DNA from: Papilionanthe hookeriana x Papilionanthe teres
Lineage: Eukaryota > Streptophyta > Magnoliopsida > Asparagales > Orchidaceae
DNA: 64,000 nucleotides
NCBI GenBank assembly: GCA_022702705.1
Contig: CM040428.1
Span: 59,066,155-59,130,154, forward strand
Direction: 5' to 3'
Part shown: piece after piece, positions 23,201 through 31,501 of the stretch
Numbering within the stretch: the stretch's first letter is position 1
Layout of the letters: each line of letters starts with the position of its first letter
Translations under genes and position numbers: made by a program
The notes under the pieces: model-generated
Told to the model about the DNA's origin: nothing
Seen by the model: only the letters and a program-made list of their open reading frames with translations
The model's database searches: none

Positions 23201-26200
23201 TAGAACTATTAAAGATGATCATCACCTCGACCGAGTTATAGTCGAAGCACCTTCTTGCCGTTGGATACAACCCTCAGAAGAAAAGGAACACCGCAAAGGC
23301 ATCAAATTGAAATATGAAAAGATCAAAAACTAACCTTAAAGCACTCAAACAACATATATATAATAGTTGCTAGTGGTTAGGAAAGGAGGGAATAGGAATG
23401 GAAAAGAAATAGAAATATAAATAAGAAAGGGGATGGAAGAGGCAAGCAATAGAATAGGAAGGAGATCCTCCTTTTGGAAGGGAGTGAAATAGGAAGGTGG
23501 GTGAGCATTAGGGCAGTAATTCCAGCCTCAATAGAAGGCCGGTCGGTCGAGTCTCTTTGTTGGGCCGATACCCATATGTTGGACAAATCAGTCCAGCTAC
23601 AGCACCGCATTACCATCTTACAAAATATTCATTCTAGTCTAAGTGGTACTTTTGTATAACACAATAGGCCCAATTCATTCCTCCACTTCAATCAACCAAC
23701 TTCAACTCTACTAATAACATCCCCATCTATATCACCATCACTTTGAATAATAGGCACTAAATATCTAAAACGTTCACACCATTTAATGATTTGATTACTC
23801 ATAATTATAACCCTGTCACTAGATCTACTACTACTAAAGTTACATTCCATGTATTAAATTTTGGATCTACTCAAACCAAGTCCTTTAGAATCCAATGCAG
23901 ACCTCCATAATTCAAGTTTTTCCTGAACTCTTTCTTTATTCCTATCCACAATAAGGATATCATCAGAGAAAAACATACAACAAAGTACATCCTCCTGTAA
24001 ATGTCCAGTAAGAGCATCCGTAACTAGAGCAAAAAAATATTGGTTTAAAGCAGATCCTCGATTTAATCCAATTAAAATAGGAAAATACTTGGTCAATCCT
24101 CCTTCTGTTCAAACACAAGTAACAGTTATAGTATACATATCTTTAATGACTTGAATATAAGTCATATCAACACTTTTTTTTTTTTCTAGAACACTCCAAA
24201 GAACTTCTCTTAGAACCTTCCTATAAGCTTTTTCCAAAGAACATATCTTTGAACTGCAGTTCAAATGATAGGCAAAATTTCATGCTAACAACTGACAGAG
24301 ACATAAAATAGTAATGAGTTATTAACGAGCATACGAATTGAACAGCACTTTTAGTTATCTAAAATAAAAAAAAAGCAAATCTTTAGATAAACCACACATT
24401 TTCCCGGGTCAATGCTAGGGGATAATCTAGGACGGTTGCTGCACCAGCAAAGAAGAGGACAGAAAGTAGAGGAAGATTTCCACTATAAAAATTCAGAGAA
24501 TAGGAACAATAGAATAAGATCTCCAACTTAATCTCAAAGTCATGTACTGATTATGTATGTCTGCTGCTATCTGGGCTACAGTTGTACCTACTAAGGGTAC
24601 TGACACCTTCAAGTTCTGCATACGAGATTATTCCTAAGTCTTAAATTTAGAGATTTTTCATGAAGGTTTCACTTTTGTTGGATATTTATTGAACTCTTAC
24701 AACCATAACCTCACCTTACAGCCATACTTTGCCTAAATCAGAGCATAGTTGATATCCAGGAAAAAAAACACTTACTAGCTTTTGCATGTTAAATATATTC
24801 AGGTAAAATAACAAATTTCGGATTGTAAAGACAACAGTTCAACGCGTGAATGGCATGAGTCACTTCCACAGAGAATTTTACAACCACAAAGAAATAACGA
24901 TCACTACAAACTGTGATTAGCCATGAAAGGTAATTTATTTCTAATGTCTCCAAAGAACATTTAAACTAGCTATAATCTTTCAAGAGTTCAAAGAATAATA
25001 AAATCCCGATAGGGTATCAGCAATAACAAGGAAAGAAGTAACAAGAAGTTTGTTTAATAGTCACCTGTTGTTTGGCAAGATCTCTAGTAGAAGAGTCAAT
25101 TACATCAATCCTCCCATTTATCCGAAACTGTTCCCATGATTCAGTAAAATACCAACATATCTGCAATGTACCAAAGAAAAAAAAAGGAGAACCCTTCATC
25201 ATCATATCATCATCATTAGTATCATGCCACTATTTGGGGTCAGTTTGATGAATTTTTGCTTCTCATCCATTCCTATTGACTGTGGTATATAGCATTAAAT
25301 CTATTTTGCACAAACCTTTTTCATAATTCTATCCATATTACCTTTGGTCTACATTTTCCTTCTACTCACCATTTTAAATTTATTCATCCTTCTTATGGGA
25401 TAATTTATACACTTCAATATACATATATAAACCACCATATTATATTTTCCATCAACTTATCTTTAATTGATGTTATTCTACAATCCCTCTAGAAAAAGCA
25501 TATATTAATCCATAATTTTTTTTGCTATTAATCTTAATATTTTCATTTAGTTCATAATTTGGTTATTAGTGATTCAATGACTTATTTATTAAAATAATTG
25601 AATGCTTACAACATAGATGACCTAATTGCAAGTTTATGGAGTTCAGCATAAGTCTCCTTGATATTATCATTCACATATTATTCCTACTAAATCTCTCTAC
25701 TTTAACCAAGAAAACTTAATTGCTTACAACAACAACAAGCCTTTATCCCACTACGTGGGGTCGGCTAACCATACTTAATTGCTTAATTGAAGTTAATTCA
25801 TTATTTATCTCCCTAGTCTTCTATAAAAAACACTCAAGTCTTTCAACAGATTATGCATAAATATCATTTTACCTTTTAGTAATATTTATTCATAAAATTT
25901 AGTATCAAATCAACAAAAATATTTATCATATAGCAAACATTTGTTCCATTAATCCCAAGCTATTTATCTCATCCAATGATTAATTTTTAAATTATTTCAA
26001 CAGATGTCGCATTGAATAGCATTATGCCTTTTGCAAAAAAAAAAATAATAATAATAATAATTAAAACACAATACAATAAAGTAGTCGACTACATCACTTT
26101 GAACATCGATTATAAGCATCTTTAAAACCAATAAAAAGTTAAAAAGATATTATTCTAAATCGCACAAAATAGAGCACGTTATCACTCATAGCATCATGAG

Positions 26201-27647
26201 GGACAGAGATTTTTGATTTATATGCTTGCACAACTATCAAAGCTTGTTGACCTTGGTAAATCAATTCATGCTTACGCAATTTTTAATTATCATTATGAGT
26301 TAAAGAAAAAAGATTAAACCTAAATCTAATAAAAAAATTTTCTCAGTTAATCTCAATTTAAAATTAATAATCATTCTCACCAGACAAATGACCTAATCAT
26401 GCTTAAGGATTAAAATGTACAACCAACTTAGTCTGTTGGTTGTGTGCTTATCTCTAAACACCAAATCTTGAGTTCAAGGCTTAGCACATACAAATGCGCG
26501 TGTGAGTTCACAAGAAAAAGAAAGAAAAAAAGTTGAAGAATTAAGCATGCCTTAACTTGGCCAAGCTTAGCTTAAGCCCAACAAAACACACTCTTAATAT
26601 CACCGGTACATAGCACTAATACATAACTTCTTAATAAGATGTCACATAGTCAAATTTCTTCATAAAAATTTAAACATGGATAAAATAATATAGCTAACCC
26701 TATATGTTAGGCCTGTGGAAATTCTAGAGAATCAAACAAACATTCTTTGAATAAGCTGAAGATATGGCATGGACGAGTCAATAACCTATAGAAAGCATCA
26801 CCAACAGTGCTCCCACCTTGGATCAATGGAAAGATCGATTCATAGTTATGCTAGATAAAAGCTGAGTATTGCCTAGGTTAATAGTTAATAATACATCTAT
26901 AGAAAAAAAAAAGCACACATCTTTGTAAGAATGGATTAGGATTTTATATCAGTATATTAAATATTAGGATGGTATGCAAGTAAAATTACTAAGAATTGAG
27001 CCAAAAAAAAGCATCTAACTTATGAAAAACATTACCTCACCATAAGGAAAATGATTAATCTCTTCAATCTGCTACAACGTTGGAAGTGGCATAGTTTCCA
27101 GTAGAAAACTTCCTTGTTAGTATGAATTTAAGTAGTGCTACAATGAAGAAAAAGAAAAGAAAGAACAACAGAAAAACAAAAAAAACTTAATAAACAAATT
27201 ACACAATAACCGGACCTTGCGAGTTCGGCTATCCGTATTAATCAGGATATTATCGCTGCCTTCTTGAAACCCTCTGCAACAAAACAGGAGAAATGAAGAT
27301 GTGCTAAACTCAACCAAGTCCTTAAACAAAGAAGAAAAAAAACAAAACATGTCGCCATTAGGACCTGAATACCACCGTCCGATTTGCGGGCCTTCCATTA
27401 ACGGAGACAGTAGCCTACAGTAAAAATTTAAAAGTAGAGTCAATAAGCAAAAAGAGAAGCTTTGGGGCATAAACTCTAGGGTTTTGTAAGGAAAAATAAA
27501 GAAGGAATGAAGGGCGCCATGGGGATTCCAGAAGAGTACGAGTTGGAAGTAGGTAGAATGCTGAAGGTGTGCATTAGATTCTAGAGCTGCGGCAAGTAGA
27601 GCTCTCCAGTGCTGCGCAGCCGTAGCAGCTGCTCCACCCGCGGCCAT
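14103..27647 (-). CDS. Pyridoxamine 5'-phosphate oxidase-like flavoprotein (plant PPOX2 / Alr4036 type), seven exons
   Basis: Assembled by hand from seven exons: 27647-27540, 27414-27365, 27273-27216, 27068-27036, 25160-25065, 14671-14507 and 14207-14103. Every intron is GT-AG, the frame stays open, and the product is 204 residues, close to the roughly 200 expected for the plant PPOX2 type. Visible landmarks: NGRPANRTVVFRGF (42-55) and INTDSRTRK (64-72), matching the FMN/phosphate-contacting strands of the PNP-oxidase fold; CWYF then WEQFRINGR (85-100); WFANSLKSR (121-129); DPSSGPV (from 152); VDYVNLKRN (171-179); and a C-terminal VNP resembling the RLAP-like end of PNP oxidases. Family role: FMN-dependent oxidation of pyridoxamine or pyridoxine 5'-phosphate to pyridoxal 5'-phosphate (vitamin B6 salvage). 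Activity of this subfamily is less certain than that of PDX3. The start ATG follows CCAACAG and precedes an Ala-rich stretch; no clear transit peptide. The 10.4-kb intron 5 is full of transposons but its splice sites are intact. Confidence 0.9.
14507..14671 (-). CDS. Exon 6 of the PPOX2-like gene (residues 116-170)
   Basis: A 165-bp phase-0 exon: QRKESWFANSLKSR, a variable proline-rich linker (RPVPRLPLLEEP), then LDPSSGPVDSFCLLVFNPEQ. Acceptor ACGCAG at 14672-14677, donor GTTTGG from 14506. The junction with exon 5 gives three consecutive Gln (KQQ|Q), one more than I would expect, so a slightly different acceptor cannot be excluded. Confidence 0.88.
14858..15304 (-). pseudogene. 3' end of an RTE-like LINE in intron 5
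   Basis: Minus strand reads a MLYGAECWPLK-like stretch (about 15285), WFGKH, RGRPKKTWAYCIK (about 15010) and LNRIQWRKKILVAELTSWDK (about 14930), then (GTT)n (CAA on plus, 14858-14880). A perfect 15-bp direct repeat AACTGCAGTTCAAAT lies at 14843-14857 and again at 24252-24266. Confidence 0.85.
16550..17750 (+). repeat. Dispersed LTR-like repeat, copy 1
   Basis: Shares, in order, AAGTTTAGTC, GCTGTGAGGATACGGCT, GAGCTCCCACTCACC, CCGAAGGCTAACC, TTATTTGCAC, GGCGCC blocks, TTTTGCTCC and TTTAAAGTGCAATATCA with 56740-58150, same orientation. Confidence 0.65.
17433..17500 (+). repeat. 26-bp GC-rich tandem repeat, three units
   Basis: GGCGGCGCCCGATAGTGGCA + CC repeated; the third unit ends in GATCGTGCC. 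Confidence 0.85.
17930..18470. other. CT/GC-rich tract, open in several frames
   Basis: Pyrimidine-biased, CpG-bearing sequence of about 540 bp in AT-rich surroundings. Ser/Pro/Arg-rich frames of up to 172 codons exist on both strands, which suggests composition rather than coding. A donor-like TTTCAG|GTAAAT follows at about 18559, so it may have been a leader exon of a retroelement. Confidence 0.4.
19100..20175 (+). repeat. Degenerate minisatellite, 'TGTTTGGAGCCTTTTAGGTG' type
   Basis: More than 20 units of roughly 40-60 bp: TGTTTGGAGCCTTTTAGGTG + CTGGGTGGACTTTATAATCG up to about 19790, then related units with GTTGCAAATCACTGTAGAATG (19790-19960), then GTCGCAGGAAGCCTTAGGAT units to 20175. 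One ancestral word, drifting along the array. Confidence 0.85.
20468..20712 (+). repeat. About 60-bp tandem repeat, four diverged units
   Basis: Units share TTTTAGGAG-ACACGC, GTGAGAGTT-CAT and AATTTTCGGTGTA. Confidence 0.75.
22690..23160 (-). other. Purine-biased low-complexity tract
   Basis: Repeated GGTAGC, GGAGCAACAG and GAAGAG words; read on the minus strand as Pro/Ser/Cys-rich ORFs. No protein family recognised. Confidence 0.35.
23612..24251 (-). pseudogene. RT-domain part of the same LINE, separated by an 8.3-kb insertion
   Basis: Minus strand: KVLREVLWSVLEKK (about 24210), YIQVIKDMYT, GLNRGSALNQYFFALVTDAL (about 24050), FFSDDILIVD (about 23960), KLELWRSALDSKGLGLSRSK (about 23890), YMECNF and KMVMR (about 23615). 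The next expected residues are found at 15300, so this and 14858-15304 were one 5'-truncated element of about 1.1 kb. Confidence 0.83.
25065..25160 (-). CDS. Exon 5 of the PPOX2-like gene (residues 84-115)
   Basis: A 96-bp phase-0 exon coding ICWYF...WEQFRINGRIDVID...KQQ, the most conserved block of the family, lining the FMN site. Acceptor TTGCAG at 25161-25166, donor GTGAC from 25064. It stands isolated: 1.9 kb of intron 4 above and 10.4 kb of intron 5 below. Confidence 0.9.
25727..25772 (-). mobile_element. 46-bp extremely 5'-truncated LINE insertion
   Basis: (CAA)n followed by GCCTTTATCCCACTACGTGG and GGTCGGCTAACC, the 3' end of the RTE-like LINE (complement of ...GW-TSWDK...). Flanked by a 13-bp direct repeat ACTTAATTGCTTA (25714-25726 and 25773-25785). 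In intron 4. Confidence 0.8.
27036..27647 (-). CDS. Exons 1-4 of the PPOX2-like gene (residues 1-83)
   Basis: A compact 5' cluster. Exon 1 (27647-27540) gives 36 residues and ends in QL; its donor is GTACTC. Exon 2 (27414-27365) starts ATVSVNGRP and ends within an Arg codon (AG|A). Exon 3 (27273-27216) finishes that Arg and runs to SRTRK. Exon 4 is only 33 bp (27068-27036, IEEINHFPYGE). Introns are 125, 91 and 147 bp. Reading straight through exon 1 into intron 1 gives a longer ORF with a hydrophobic tail, which is an artefact: the family-conserved sequence resumes in another frame after the TAG acceptor at 27415. Confidence 0.88.
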
Positions 27648-27659
27648 CTGTTGGGAATT

Positions 27660-28600
27660 CGGTGGAAACTGGGTTTTGCTAGCTAAATTACATCAATTGT
27701 AATACTAATATTAATTCATCGAATATAATATATTAATACTAATAGTAAGACACCCCTCTTATACCGGTGAAATTATTGCATACGGAGCACGTACTCACTA
27801 TTGGGTGCAGAATAACCTCTCAATAATTTTGAGGGTATTGGGAGGGGGTATTGGTTATTAAGGTATTTACAGGGTACTGATTGTTGAGTATTGATAGGTT
27901 ATTACGAGAGTACTGAATGGGGAGCTGCGAGTGGATTGCGTACGTTCTTCGTATGCAATAATTTCCCTTTATATGGGTCTGACTAGTCAAAAACACCCTT
28001 TATAACTTGTGTATAAGTTCAAGCTTAAATTAGTTCCAAAACTTAAAATATAGACACTAATTAGTTGAACTTAAATGTCCCACCGGTGAAAGTTATACAC
28101 AAAACTAAAAAAACTAAGACTTAAACGCAAAGATTAGATTAATCTCACCATAATAACTATACAAACAATATATGAATTGTTAGGCCACTTGCTCTAGACT
28201 TTGGTTAGGGTATTGTTTGTGTATTTTTTTTTTTTATGCAATTTGGATTGTGTTAGCATCATTTTTGATGTCATATATGTGGAGTGTCCACTTGAATGAG
28301 AGGCTATATTCAGTCTCTCGTAGTTCAAGACATCCGTTCAGACCTCCTCATATGTGCTTCGAGCATGAGTCCAGAATAGGTATCAATTCAACCCTACTTG
28401 GGAGAGCTCGCGCGGGACATATTTAATGTTTGTTCTTGGGTTTAGAACCATGATCCTTCCATTCGGAGCCTCCCGTGTGGTCAAGTATAGTCACAGAACT
28501 CTCCCGAGGGTGTTTCGGGAAAGTTGGGGTTCGGATCAACCTACGCGAGCGAGAGTTCCGAACTCCTATTAGGAATAAAATCCCTAATTTGAAAGCTCTA
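27660..28600. other. Upstream region of the PPOX2-like gene
   Basis: AT-rich 27660-27760 with TATATTATATTCG read on the minus strand near 27730, a possible TATA about 80 bp from the ATG. 27780-28600 is mixed sequence with GAGGGTATTGGGAGGGGG-type words; no gene seen. Confidence 0.35.
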
Positions 28601-28606
28601 AAATAT

Positions 28607-29180
28607 TCATTTCTGAGTTATGACATTGCATTTTAATGATACATCATTTCCCGTGGCTTCTAGAACAGCAGAAATCTTTCTACGAACATCCAACGCAACA
28701 TTAAAAATTTGACCCTCAGGGCAGTCTTGGGCCTTAGGCAGCGATGTTTGCCTGATACGGTGCACCCCTAGTGTCCATCTTGATGTAAGAGAGCTTAATT
28801 TCATTCCTAGATAGTTTGCAGTAGCCCAAGGATCCATCCGCACGAAGTTGTGCACGCGCGGGAGGGGGAAAGCACTAGAGGCAACTCGCAAGCCACCTTT
28901 GGGGGGCTCGGGTGCAAAAGTTCCCAAAATAGGCACCTAAGTGCCCATCGCTTATTTGGTGCCTCTTAAAGAGGCTCAAATTACTCCTTGGCCACTTAAT
29001 CGCCCATGGTAAGTGCTTTTGCGCCCACCTATTAATCTGTGATCGTTTGAAGCACACTTTCTGGCCTACGGATGCTTGAGCACCCACACTTGCTACTGCG
29101 ATGTTTGCCAACTCGAGAGCAATCCACTCAAACGCCACTGCCGCTGCTTTGGTACCCGACGTGGAAATTTTGCAAATCAA
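28607..29180 (-). other. Unrecognised overlapping ORFs in a GC-richer patch
   Basis: Two overlapping minus-strand frames (28607-28936, 109 codons from its Met; 28875-29180, 101 codons). The first runs ...RMDPWATANYLGMKLSS...VLEATGNDVSLKCNVITQK and stops cleanly. Base composition is higher in GC than the flanks, hinting at former coding sequence, perhaps a transposon protein. No motif identified. Confidence 0.25.
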
Positions 29181-30821
29181 TCTGTAGGTTTTTTTGCACC
29201 TACTTCAACGTTCGAGCCTTGAATTCAATTGTCTTATCTATTGGGTTTTACTTGGGATATATTAAGCTCCTTTACCTAGTTCTTTTTCCAAATTTGGGAG
29301 CAAGCAAATGGGTAAAAATATTTTTGCCATTTTGGATGATTATCCAATGGGATAACGGCTAGGCGGCATCAATCTGTTGAATTGTGCAGGCAAAATGGGT
29401 TAAGCAGGCAGAGACATCTATCAAGCAGAGGATCGCCATTTTATGAGCTAGAGGGAGTTGGAGAGTGATCTAGTGAATAATTCTTGAAGGATTTCCAAAT
29501 TCCTTCATCTTCCTCATTTTCCTCTTCCTGGTCATTTTGGAAATCACCATTTTCATTCAGACAGAAAGCCAGAGAGTTTGCGGAGAGCATTGGGAGAGTT
29601 CTTGAGAGGTTTTGGAGAGTTTGTGAAAGATTTCTTATGTTCCCTTCATTTTCTTCTTCATTCTTCTTCTTTCTCAATCTTTCCATGCATCAACGCCCAT
29701 TATGTGGAGAAGTTTTGTGGAGAGTTGAGAAAAATTTTGGAGAGTTGAGTGAGAGTTTATGAAGGATTCTTCATTCTTTTTCTTCACCTTCCTCACCTTT
29801 TTCATTCTTTTCACTTCCTTCTTCTTCCTGATCATCTCCGACTCTGGAGTTATGATTTTCTAGTGGAATAACACAAAGATTTTCTTGGAGTTGCTAATTG
29901 TTTCTCCTTGTAGAGGAAAGCTTCTTCATGCTCTGGAGGAAAAGTGGAGCTAGCATCATTGAAACAGGGTTCGAGCTTGAAGCAAGCAAAGAAACACATC
30001 TCCAACTGTCACATAGGTGAAATCTTGAAATCTTATGCATATTTTCATTCATAGAGCCCCCTAGGTCTGGCTGCTAGAGAATTTAGATCCAAAATAACTT
30101 GATCTTCGAGTATGGGCCTCTGAAGTTCATAAGACTCTTTATGTAGCATCCTTAAAGAAGTATTGTTAGGATATACGGTCTTCTTTGGGTATATAAGACT
30201 CTTTGAAATTTTTTACTCTTGAATAAATTATGAAATAAATAAAAAAATTATAAATTTGATAATAAAATAATAATTTTTCATACAAAATAAAAGTCTTTGG
30301 AGGCAACATATATTAATCCTATTAGTCTTCAAAAGTCGGATTTTTCACAAATATCCACTCCAGTCAAAAAAATATATAATTTATACTATTGACAAGTATA
30401 CCTTGATTTTTCTAATTTTTTTAAGTGCTATATAACTTGAAAATTATTGTCAAGGTTCTGAGATTAAATTTTGTGCTTTCATATTCATAAAACATCATTT
30501 TCATAAAAAGAAGAAGAAACTAACATTCTAAATCCATATGAAATTTCATTTTGTAAGCGAGTATTAATGGTGTATTGAGTTAAAGATCATAAAAAAGATC
30601 ATAGTTTAAAGACAAACTTGAAGGAAGAAAAGCCAACAGATACTTCTTTTCACAACATAAATGTCTTTCACTAGTATGAAAACCAAGTTGGGCTAAGTTA
30701 TAAGGTTGAGATATTAAAGATGAAATTGTCCGTTAAATTTATACTAAGATACATGTACAACACTCATTACACCATTACTGAGCCTTTGATCGCTATATAT
30801 AATTTTAAGCTCTTTACCTGT
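29181..30821. other. Intergenic between the two genes
   Basis: 29440-29830 is a TTCTTC/CTTCC-rich tract whose antisense ORFs are Glu/Asn-rich low complexity. 30150-30820 is AT-rich and includes the 3' flank of the MYB gene. No gene or terminator signal I can defend. Confidence 0.4.
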
Positions 30822-31172
30822 TTATACATTCAAGAGCTGCAAGTACTCTTGGTATACTCTATCAAGCACTTCATGATCTTGCAATAATAAATCACCATTT
30901 ACTAAATCCAAATCCAGACCCAAGTAATGGTTCACATCAACAAAATTAGCTTCTTCTCCACTGTCAGAACCAGATATAATATTTTGATAATTTCCACTGC
31001 TGCTCTCATCCCCACCATCCAATCTTCCATCAGTGCCTTCAGTTTCTTCGTTGCTTTCTGTCATAATACTCATGACATAGTTACTATACCGTGGTTCAAT
31101 CCTAGTAGGCTTTGGTGCATAGATTTTGCTCATTGTAGCTCTCTCATCAATAAGTTCCTTTTCATTGTGTTT

Positions 31173-31210
<38 letters not shown>

Positions 31211-31501
31211 TCTTCATAGAGTCATGATTTCGCGAAGATTTTAGCCGTCTTGAGACTGTTTCTCTTATGATGAAGCCTTGATTCTTAAGCTTCTTGCTGA
31301 GATGGCTGTTCCAGTAGTTTTTGATCTCATTATCTGTGCGGCCGGGAAGACGGCCAGCGATGAGAGACCAACGGTTTCCGAGCAAAGAATGGAGGCGGAT
31401 GATGAGGTCTTCTTCTTCGGGGCTGATGTTTCCGCGCTTAATGTCGGGTCTAATATAGTTCATCCATCTTAATCTGCAGCTCTTTCCACACCTAAGCAGC
31501 C
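30822..31501 (-). CDS. MYB exon 2 (residues 45-270, end of R2, all of R3, activation region)
   Basis: Starts with the second and third bases of Gly45, then LLRCGKSCRLRW, which joins perfectly to exon 1. R3 is uninterrupted. The C-terminal half is rich in Asn, Ser and acidic residues and ends YLGLDLDLVNGDLLLQDHEV...LLNV, plausibly an activation domain (inference). Confidence 0.93.

Larger units (their letters stand above)
15305..23611. mobile_element. 8.3-kb repeat block inserted into the intron 5 LINE
   Basis: Bounded by ACCATCT at 15298-15304 and 23612-23618, a possible target duplication. Contents: LTR-like DNA starting TGTTGACCTCATTTTTGAG (15526), a dispersed repeat shared with 56-58 kb, a 26-bp GC-rich repeat, a CT/GC-rich tract at 17.9-18.5 kb, a large minisatellite (19.1-20.2 kb) and a 60-bp repeat (20.47-20.71 kb). 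No intact gag-pol. Terminal repeats of the block were not resolved; several nested elements are likely. Confidence 0.5.
14672..25064 (-). other. Intron 5 of the PPOX2-like gene, expanded by nested transposons
   Basis: 10,393 bp between exons 5 and 6. The LINE plus its nested cargo occupies 14858-24251 between 15-bp direct repeats (14843-14857 and 24252-24266). Removing the insertion and one repeat leaves about 0.98 kb of original intron. The flanks 14672-14842 and 24267-25064 show no further genes. Confidence 0.85.

Noticed and set aside
27138..27539. Read-through of exon 1 of the PPOX2-like gene as a 169-residue protein
   Set aside because: Family-conserved sequence after residue 36 is found in other frames after GT-AG introns; the read-through part is intronic.
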